Shown here: positions 40,525 through 46,302 of the stretch, one piece after another
How the letters are laid out: the number at the start of each line of letters is the position of its first letter
Position numbering within the stretch: position 1 is the stretch's first letter
NCBI GenBank assembly: GCA_038750655.1
Contig: JBCDGZ010000053.1
Coordinates: forward strand, 1-46,302
Direction of reading: 5' to 3'
DNA length: 46,302 nt
From: JBCDGZ01 sp038750655
GTDB taxonomy: Bacteria > Bacteroidota > Bacteroidia > Chitinophagales > Saprospiraceae
The notes under the pieces: generated by a model
The model's database searches: none
What the model was told of the DNA's origin: nothing
Seen by the model: only the letters and a program-made list of their open reading frames with translations
Program-made: the position numbers and the translations under genes

Positions 40525-43500
40525 ATGAAATATCTGAACGTATACTTTGTATTCGCCTTTACTGTATTGTTGTCTGTTGTCGAGCTAGAACGTCCCTTCT
40601 ACAGTAACACCTATAGTAAGTCTGTACACTATACTTCAGCGTCCTCCCCCACACGCACCCTAGTCGCTACGCCTACCATTGATTCCCTTGCACTAGTGGC
40701 CATTTACAACTCCACCAACGGCTTCTTCTGGACCCATCGCTGGAACCTCAACGACCCCGTCAGCAACTGGTTTGGAGTCGATTTAGATAGTGAGGGCTAT
40801 GTGGTAGAAATTCACCTGAACAATAATCGCCTCGACGGCACCATCCCGACCGAGATTGGCAATTTCAGCCGTTTGCGGTATTTACAGCTGGATAATAATA
40901 ACCTGCGCGGCAGTATCCCGACCGAGATTGGCTTGCTCAGTGGGTTAACCATCTTGTTTTTGGATGATAATAACTTAAGTGGCGACATCCCTTCGGAATT
41001 GGGCAATTGCCGCAATCTAATGACGGTATTTTTGGACAATAATCAACTGACTGGCGCCATCCCCCAGGGCTTCACCACCCTAACCAGCCTGCAAACCCTC
41101 GACATCTTTAACAATGAGCTGGACAGCCTGCCCGACCTCAGCGGCGCCAACCTCCAATTCAACCGCTTCAATGTCCGCAATAACCGCTTCACCTTCGACG
41201 ATATTATCCCGAACCTCGGATCGGCGATGAACAATAAATATGTCCCGCAAGACTCTGTCTTTACCACCTCTACGGTCAATGTCACTACGGGCAGCTACTA
41301 CGAAATCAATCTGGGCTTCGACTCCGGACTGAGCGATAATGTCTACCAATGGTATAAGGACGGCGCTCCTCTCGGCCCACCCAGTAACAGCAATACCCTG
41401 GAATTCGACGAAATTGAATGGGGCGATGCCGGCCGCTACCGCTGCGTCATCACCAACCCGCAGGCTCCGCTGTTGACCCTCTACAGCCGCACTCAAACCC
41501 TGGTGGTCAGCTGCGGCAATAGCCGCCAGGAAATCCGCGAATCCCTCTGCAACGGCGAAGAGCGCACCATCAACGGTATTATCTACAATCAGAGTAACCC
41601 CAGCGGCACCCAAAGCCTCCCCGGCATGGACCGCTTCGGCTGTGACTCTACTATTATTGTCATTCTCGACTTCCAGTCCAGCGTCAGCAGTACCTTTGAG
41701 CCTACACTTTGCCCCGGCGAAGAGCGCATCATCAATGGCAATACCTACGATCAAGGCACCCCCAGCGGTATCGAAACCTTGACCGCCGCCAGCGGCTGCG
41801 ATTCCATCGTCAACATCAATCTACAATTCCTCTCCAACAGCAGCTTTAGCCTCAACGAGGACATCTGTCCCGGAGAAAGCCGACTCATCAACGGCAACAC
41901 CTACGATCAAAACCGCCCCACGGGCACCGAAATCATAAGCGCCGCCAATGGCTGCGATTCGATCATTACCGTTAATCTGCAAGTCCTCACACCGAGCAGC
42001 AGCACCATTGACGATCACATCTGTTCAGGAGGCAGTACGATAGTCAATGGAACGGTATATGATCAAAACAATCCGACAGGCACCGAGACCCTAACGGCCG
42101 CCAATGGCTGTGATTCGGTCGTCACCGTCAATCTGCAAATCCTCCAACCCAGCAGCTTTAGCCTCAGCGAGGACATCTGCCCCGGAGAAAGCCGACTTGT
42201 CAACGGCACCGTCTACGATCAGAACCGCCCAACGGGCACCGAGACCTTGACCGCTGCCAATGGCTGTGATTCGGTCATCACCGTCAATTTGCAAATCCTC
42301 CAGCCCAGCAGCTTTAGCCTCAGCGAAGACATCTGCCCCGGAGAAAGCCGACTTGTCAACGGCACCATCTACGATCAAAGCCGCCCAACGGGCACCGAGA
42401 CCCTGACTGCCGCCAACGGTTGTGATTCCGTCGTGACGGTCAACCTGCAAATCCTTAGCCCGGCCAGTACGCTGGTCAATCAGGCCATTTGCGAGGGGGA
42501 AAGCATCCTGGTCAATGGCGCCATCTACAATCAGAGCCGCCCGACGGGCACGGAGACCCTGACCGCCGCTAACGGCTGTGACTCCGTCATTACCGTCGAT
42601 CTGCAAATCCTTGCCCCCAGCACCCTTAGCATCAACAATCAACTTTGCCAGGGGGGCAGCCTCCTCGTTAACGGAACGACCTACGATGCCTCCAATCCCA
42701 GCGGAACAGAGTTTCTAACCGCCGCCAACGGCTGTGATTCTATTATCAATGTCGATTTACAATTCAGTAATGCTGTTCAAATCACCATCGACGATCAGCT
42801 TTGCGAAGGCGGCAGTATGGTGGTCAATGGTACGACCTACGATCAGTCGCAACCCAACGGGACAGAGACCCTAAGTACCGCTGGTGGCTGTGACTCCATC
42901 ATCATGGTGGATTTGAGCTTCATTGCTCCGGTAACTAGCGATTTTGAAAGCACCCTTTGCGATGGCGATCAGCTGGTCATCAACGGCACTACTTATGATC
43001 AAAACCAGGCCTCCGGCGTCGAGTTATTTACAGCGGCCAATGGCTGTGATTCTATCGTTAATGTCCAGCTCAACTTTATCATTCCCACCAGCAGTTCCTT
43101 CAATCCTACGCTCTGCGACGGCGAGCAAATTGATGTCAATGGGACGATCTTTGACCAGGCTAATCCCTCGGGGATGATGGTCTTGGCGGGGGCCAGCCAG
43201 CAGGGCTGCGACTCGGTAGTCATGGTGGAGTTGAATTTTCTGCCGCCGGCGACCGGCAATCATCCGGTGGAGCTGTGTGAGGGGGAGCAGTTGCTTTATA
43301 ATGGTACGACTTATGACGAGAGCAATAGCAGTGGCGTGGAAATCCTGACGGGTGCAGCCCGGCGAGGGTGTGATTCCATTGTCAGTGTTCAGCTTTCCTT
43401 TATCGCGCCGCCGGTGGGACAGCTCGATTTGAGCGTCTGCGAAGGGTCCTCGGTCAATTATAACGGTACGGTCTACGATGCAAGCCATCCTTCGGGAACG

Positions 43501-45522
43501 GAAACTTTGCTGGGGGCCAGCGCCGCCGGTTGCGACTCGATTGTTGAGGTGAATGTAGAATTTGAACCTTTTGTCACCGAAAATTTGGCCCTGGCGCTTT
43601 GCGAAGGCGAGCAAATTGTAGTGCAAGGTACAGTATACGATCAAGGTAATCCAACCGGCACCGAGACCTTTAGCAATGGCAGTGTCAACGGTTGTGATTC
43701 GATTGTCAATATTCAATTGAGCTTTAATAGCCCCGTCTCCAGTTTGCTGAACCCAGAGTTGTGTGCCGGTGAAGTGTTGGTCGTTAACGGCAGTGTTTAT
43801 ACCGAAAGTCGTCCCAGCGGTACAGAGGTGCTGCCGGGTGCTGCGGCCAATGGCTGCGATTCCATCATTCAGGTGGCCATAGATTTCAATACCAACTCTG
43901 TGGTCAATTTATCAGAGACCCTTTGTGCGGGCGAAAGTCTGGAAGTCAACGGTACGGTCTACGACCGCAATTTGCCGATGGGCACCGAGATTTTGGCGGG
44001 GGCCAGCAGTACGGGCTGCGACTCCGTGATTTTGGTCGATCTGCAATTTGTGCAACCGTCGGTATTCCAGTTGAGCGAGGAGCTTTGCGCGGGGGAGCAT
44101 TTGATGATCAATGGCAATCGCTACGATGAGGGGCAGCCGGTGGGGGTAGAGATTTTTGCGGGAGCAGCCCTTAATGGTTGCGATTCGATCGTACAAATTG
44201 ATCTGAGCTTTTTACAGCCCTCGACATTTGAGCTGCGGCCACAGGTTTGTTCGGGCGGCAATTTTGAACTCAACGGTACCCTCTACGACAGCAATAATCC
44301 AAGTGGTACGGAAATATTAACCGCGGCCAATGGCTGCGATTCCATCGTACAAGTTGACATTAACATTGTGGAGGCCATTGAGGAGGAATTTCGTGCTACG
44401 CTTTGTGAGGGGGAGTTTGTTTTGGTCAACGGCAATCGCTACGACGCGGATCGGCCAGATGGGGAGGAGCGCTTGGTGGGTGCAGCCAGTACAGGTTGTG
44501 ATTCCATTGTGCGGGTGACCTTGGATTTTCTGCCGGTTTTGGAGTCAACGATTGTGGATACGATATGTGAGGGAGAAAATTATACTTTTCACGGTCAAAG
44601 TCTAAGCAGTGGAGGCACCTACGCGGAGGTCTTGACGGCAGCGGGGCAGCGGGGCTGTGACAGCACGGTGCGGCTAGAGCTGACGGTGATTGATGCGGGG
44701 AACTTGGTGGAAGCTTTTGCTGGCGAGGACCAGACGGTTTGCGAGAGTGATTTCGAGCTGGAAGGCCAGCTGCCCGACGGGGCCGAAGGAAGTTGGAGCA
44801 GTCCCTCGGGAGCCAGCATCCTTGACCCAGGCTCGCCTTTCAGTGTGGTAGAGGCTTTGCCGGCGGGAGAGCATTTATTTGTCTGGTCGCTATCAACGGC
44901 GGTTTGTGCGGACTATGATCGGGATAGTGTTTACATCCGCCTGCCCGAAGGGCCTGCGGCCACCGACGATGCCTTCACCTTCAACGCTGATCAACTCGAA
45001 GCCCTGCTTCCGCTCAGCGACAATGATGATCCTAAAGGTCAAAATATCCTATTTAACCCCATCAATCTATCTTCCAGTTTTCAACTGACCGAAACCGACG
45101 ATGGGCAGCAGCTCTTGCAATGGCCCGCCGGGCTCAGCGGTAATTTCCGCTTTCAATACGAACTCTGCCACGATTGGTGCAGCCAACTTTGCGATACCGC
45201 CGAGGTCCGCCTGCAACTCCTCGACGCCACCGAGCCCGAAGTCCTCGACATCCCCAACGGCTTCACCCCCAATGGCGACGATGTCAACGATACCTTCGTC
45301 ATCCCCCAACTCGAAACCCAGCCTGAGCAATACCCCGATGCAGAGCTGACCGTCTTCAATCGCTGGGGGGACATCCTCTACTACGCCGCTCCTTACCAGA
45401 ACGACTGGAACGGTACGAGCAGCAATGGCAAGGCCCTTCCGCTGGGTACCTACTACTTCGTCCTCCGCCTGGACATTGCCAAAGGAGAAATCTACAAAGG
45501 CGACGTCACCATTCTCAAATAA
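40525..45522 (+). CDS. Giant surface protein: plant-type LRRs, Ig-like domain, 20 Cys-pair repeats, type-B T9SS signal
   Basis: 1665 residues. The N-terminus has a hydrophobic leader. An LRR N-cap (DSLALVAIYNSTNGFFWTHRWNL, SNWFGVDLDSEGYVVEIHL) precedes four to five plant-type LRRs (~95-235) of the form LxxLxLDNNxLxGxIPxExG. An Ig-like domain follows (~250-328, YQWYKDGAPLG). Residues ~330-1390 are twenty tandem units of 52-54 residues. Then comes a domain with GEDQTVCESDFELEG (~1397-1475) and, from ~1575, a gliding-motility CHU_C-type C-terminal domain (IPNGFTPNGDDVNDTFVI, FNRWGDILYY, NDWNG, LPLGTYYFVL). This type-B signal sends the protein through T9SS. It is probably a large extracellular adhesin. 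The gene is divergent from the sigma gene across ~320 bases. Confidence 0.93.
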   Translation: MKYLNVYFVFAFTVLLSVVELERPFYSNTYSKSVHYTSASSPTRTLVATPTIDSLALVAIYNSTNGFFWTHRWNLNDPVSNWFGVDLDSEGYVVEIHLNNNRLDGTIPTEIGNFSRLRYLQLDNNNLRGSIPTEIGLLSGLTILFLDDNNLSGDIPSELGNCRNLMTVFLDNNQLTGAIPQGFTTLTSLQTLDIFNNELDSLPDLSGANLQFNRFNVRNNRFTFDDIIPNLGSAMNNKYVPQDSVFTTSTVNVTTGSYYEINLGFDSGLSDNVYQWYKDGAPLGPPSNSNTLEFDEIEWGDAGRYRCVITNPQAPLLTLYSRTQTLVVSCGNSRQEIRESLCNGEERTINGIIYNQSNPSGTQSLPGMDRFGCDSTIIVILDFQSSVSSTFEPTLCPGEERIINGNTYDQGTPSGIETLTAASGCDSIVNINLQFLSNSSFSLNEDICPGESRLINGNTYDQNRPTGTEIISAANGCDSIITVNLQVLTPSSSTIDDHICSGGSTIVNGTVYDQNNPTGTETLTAANGCDSVVTVNLQILQPSSFSLSEDICPGESRLVNGTVYDQNRPTGTETLTAANGCDSVITVNLQILQPSSFSLSEDICPGESRLVNGTIYDQSRPTGTETLTAANGCDSVVTVNLQILSPASTLVNQAICEGESILVNGAIYNQSRPTGTETLTAANGCDSVITVDLQILAPSTLSINNQLCQGGSLLVNGTTYDASNPSGTEFLTAANGCDSIINVDLQFSNAVQITIDDQLCEGGSMVVNGTTYDQSQPNGTETLSTAGGCDSIIMVDLSFIAPVTSDFESTLCDGDQLVINGTTYDQNQASGVELFTAANGCDSIVNVQLNFIIPTSSSFNPTLCDGEQIDVNGTIFDQANPSGMMVLAGASQQGCDSVVMVELNFLPPATGNHPVELCEGEQLLYNGTTYDESNSSGVEILTGAARRGCDSIVSVQLSFIAPPVGQLDLSVCEGSSVNYNGTVYDASHPSGTETLLGASAAGCDSIVEVNVEFEPFVTENLALALCEGEQIVVQGTVYDQGNPTGTETFSNGSVNGCDSIVNIQLSFNSPVSSLLNPELCAGEVLVVNGSVYTESRPSGTEVLPGAAANGCDSIIQVAIDFNTNSVVNLSETLCAGESLEVNGTVYDRNLPMGTEILAGASSTGCDSVILVDLQFVQPSVFQLSEELCAGEHLMINGNRYDEGQPVGVEIFAGAALNGCDSIVQIDLSFLQPSTFELRPQVCSGGNFELNGTLYDSNNPSGTEILTAANGCDSIVQVDINIVEAIEEEFRATLCEGEFVLVNGNRYDADRPDGEERLVGAASTGCDSIVRVTLDFLPVLESTIVDTICEGENYTFHGQSLSSGGTYAEVLTAAGQRGCDSTVRLELTVIDAGNLVEAFAGEDQTVCESDFELEGQLPDGAEGSWSSPSGASILDPGSPFSVVEALPAGEHLFVWSLSTAVCADYDRDSVYIRLPEGPAATDDAFTFNADQLEALLPLSDNDDPKGQNILFNPINLSSSFQLTETDDGQQLLQWPAGLSGNFRFQYELCHDWCSQLCDTAEVRLQLLDATEPEVLDIPNGFTPNGDDVNDTFVIPQLETQPEQYPDAELTVFNRWGDILYYAAPYQNDWNGTSSNGKALPLGTYYFVLRLDIAKGEIYKGDVTILK
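41512..44692 (+). repeat. Twenty tandem two-cysteine repeats (~156-162 bases each)
   Basis: Each unit follows C-x-G-(E/G)-x-x-x-x-(V/I)NGTxYD-x5-GTE-x-L-x-x-A-x-GCDS(I/V)-x-V-x-L-x-F with two conserved Cys about 28 residues apart. Units 3-6 start at 41857, 42013, 42169 and 42325, exactly 156 bases apart, and units 4-6 are nearly identical in DNA (for example GGAGAAAGCCGACTTGTCAA twice). Later units carry two-residue insertions (GASxxGCDS) and are more diverged. The last unit (from ~44560) lacks the typical YD motif. Confidence 0.92.
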
Positions 45523-45530
45523 AAAAGAAA

Positions 45531-45556
45531 ACCCTCTCTACCTTTGTAGTGAGGGT
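45531..45556 (-). terminator. Hairpin with minus-strand T-run between converging genes
   Basis: ACCCTC (45531-45536) pairs with GAGGGT (45551-45556), followed inward by one mismatch and CTAC/GTAG around a CTTT loop. On the minus strand the stem is followed by TTTTCTTTTTT (45530-45520), an intrinsic terminator for a minus-strand transcript from 45606-45998. On the plus strand there is an A-run before but no T-run after the stem. Confidence 0.7.
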
Positions 45557-45605
45557 CTATTCCTAATAAAACTGATCTATAAGAATCTCTAAACTAATTT
45601 CACTT

Positions 45606-45998
45606 TTAAGAACATATTTGAAAAATATATTCTGAGGGACGCTTTCCCCGAAGCGCCACGGGGGTAACAGTTGTGGCACCTGACAGGCAGGCACCACCAG
45701 CTGAGGTATTACCAGCTGAGGTATTACCAGCCACAAAACGAAATCCAAATGCTGGTATAACCGTGCGAAAATTATAATTTGTTGTAGTCAGTCTATAGAG
45801 ACTAAAAGGGAGGGCTGCCAAAGAGCTAACCCTTTGTACCGCAGCTGTTACTGTTACTTGAAAATATTGGAGTGCCTGAGCAAGGCCCTTGTCGATGTAC
45901 GAAACCTCCTTGTATTGCCGAGCCTCCCCACAGTGCACGCTGTTAGAGAAATAATCCAGTAGAAGGGCAAATGAGGTGGTTTCTTTTGTTCTGTTCAT
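45606..45998 (-). CDS. Orphan small protein of unknown function
   Basis: 130 residues. I recognise no family. The N-terminal part (TSFALLLDYFSNSV, IDKGLAQALQYFQVTVTAA) is helical and mildly hydrophobic without a clean signal peptide. The C-terminal part is low-complexity Gly/Ser/Thr (AGNTSAGNTSAGGA), encoded by a 15-base direct repeat at 45698-45732. It is supported by a minus-strand terminator at 45531-45556 and a distant promoter match at 46265-46294. Codon use is unlike the long neighbour. It could be a genuine small gene, a decayed remnant of a larger one, or a chance frame. Confidence 0.4.
   Translation of the reverse strand: MNRTKETTSFALLLDYFSNSVHCGEARQYKEVSYIDKGLAQALQYFQVTVTAAVQRVSSLAALPFSLYRLTTTNYNFRTVIPAFGFRFVAGNTSAGNTSAGGACLSGATTVTPVALRGKRPSEYIFQICS
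45698..45732. repeat. 15-base direct repeat, two and a third copies
   Basis: ACCAGCTGAGGTATT occurs twice in succession and is followed by ACCAG. Within the orphan ORF on the minus strand it encodes the repeated AGNTS peptide. Confidence 0.8.
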
Positions 45999-46302
45999 GG
46001 GTAATTAAAGCTTACAATCGGACAATAGCTCAGTACACGTCCATAACGACGAGGTATTGATTATCCACAGCTATATAACAATTTGCATTCAGTAAAGAAT
46101 CTGAATGAACTGCTATAAGCTAGAGTGAATAAGAAATAATGGATGATCGTAAAAAATGAGATGGGGTATATTGACCGTGTGGTCGGAATACAAATACGGG
46201 TGTATTAGTAAAAATTTTCATGGGATTAGAATTTCGGTTAACGGGACATATATTATGTTCATCACAAATATACAGTAAGCGTCTAAGCTACAAATACCCC
46301 AA
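45999..46302. other. AT-rich right edge, 304 bases, no convincing gene
   Basis: Only very short frames occur, the longest being 33 codons on the minus strand (46221-46120). A small inverted repeat CATTCAG/CTGAATG lies around 46086-46108. A well-spaced minus-strand promoter match sits at the far end. Nothing resembles a tRNA or known riboswitch. Confidence 0.5.
46265..46294 (-). promoter_or_regulatory. Bacteroidota promoter match (TTG - 18 bases - TATATTTG)
   Basis: On the minus strand TATATTTG (46272-46265) fits the TAnnTTTG -7 element, with a TTTG-type -33 element ending at 46291, 18 bases upstream. This is the best-spaced promoter match noticed in the window. It points toward the orphan ORF at 45998, with a ~260-base leader. 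Confidence 0.5.

Noticed and set aside
41080..44196. Several minus-strand frames of 65-230 codons with repeated motifs
   Set aside because: They mirror the tandem repeats of the surface protein on the other strand, which explains their apparent repeats.
41512..44692. CRISPR-like regular repeat
   Set aside because: The 156-162 base units are protein-coding in one uninterrupted frame and have no short identical repeats with unique spacers.
46020..46110. Possible tRNA or structured RNA (ATAGCTCAG-like string near 46025)
   Set aside because: No cloverleaf, anticodon arm or T-loop could be formed around it.
46120..46221. 33-codon minus-strand ORF at the right edge
   Set aside because: Very short, no recognisable feature, and its start lacks support; a chance frame in AT-rich DNA.

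Overview
The window looks like chromosomal DNA of a Bacteroidota bacterium, most probably from the Saprospiraceae/Lewinella side of the phylum. That placement is inferred from gene content, not from any rRNA or marker gene. The evidence is the number of long modular exported proteins with type IX secretion (T9SS) C-terminal sorting domains, the SprB, PKD, dockerin-like and gliding-motility (CHU_C type) modules, an ECF sigma/FecR/TonB-receptor set with an STN domain, the DUF1501/DUF1800 pair, AT-rich gene leaders without Shine-Dalgarno sequences, and a few TAnnTTTG (-7) promoter matches. No rRNA, tRNA, CRISPR array, transposase or phage gene was seen.

Layout. (1) 1-2326 is the 5' part of a large exported repeat protein on the minus strand; it runs off the left edge. 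(2) 2577-4660 carries three minus-strand housekeeping or accessory genes: GNAT acetyltransferase, SAM methyltransferase and a membrane protein. (3) 4674-7481 is a leucine-rich-repeat-like T9SS cargo. (4) 7527-10122 is a probable two-gene operon of a YfcC-type transporter and an M20 (ArgE-like) deacylase. (5) 10214-16676, plus strand, holds a small beta-barrel protein, an S9 peptidase, DUF4240 and NTF2-like proteins, and a MATE exporter. (6) 16678-20409 has an enolase-superfamily enzyme diverging from a run of an M19 dipeptidase lipoprotein, an RBBP9-like hydrolase and a HAD phosphatase. (7) 20453-26517 has two more T9SS cargos: a sugar-dehydrogenase-like protein and a 1463-residue beta-helix/SprB/PKD/dockerin-like protein. 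(8) 26843-31891 is a minus-strand operon encoding DUF1800, DUF1501 and two paralogous discoidin-like T9SS proteins, closed by a clear terminator. (9) 32085-33689 is a divergent pair of unrecognised genes, each with an internally duplicated product, around a perfect 24-bp palindrome. (10) 33791-35975 is a membrane protein plus a NarL-type response regulator, overlapping tail-to-tail with a DesK/NarX-type kinase. (11) 36051-40206 is an ECF sigma, FecR, TonB-dependent receptor operon. (12) 40525-45522 is a 1665-residue surface protein with plant-type LRRs, an Ig-like domain, twenty two-cysteine repeats and a type-B T9SS signal. (13) The right edge is AT-rich, with one small orphan ORF.

Much of the window serves the cell surface: six complete T9SS cargos and one truncated likely cargo, plus a nutrient-sensing outer-membrane receptor operon. 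The cytoplasmic genes suggest use of peptides or acylated amino acids (S9, M19, M20, YfcC, enolase-superfamily enzyme). No dramatic new defence or mobile system is visible. The least explained parts are the divergent duplicated-domain pair around the palindrome and the tandem cysteine-pair repeats of the giant surface protein.
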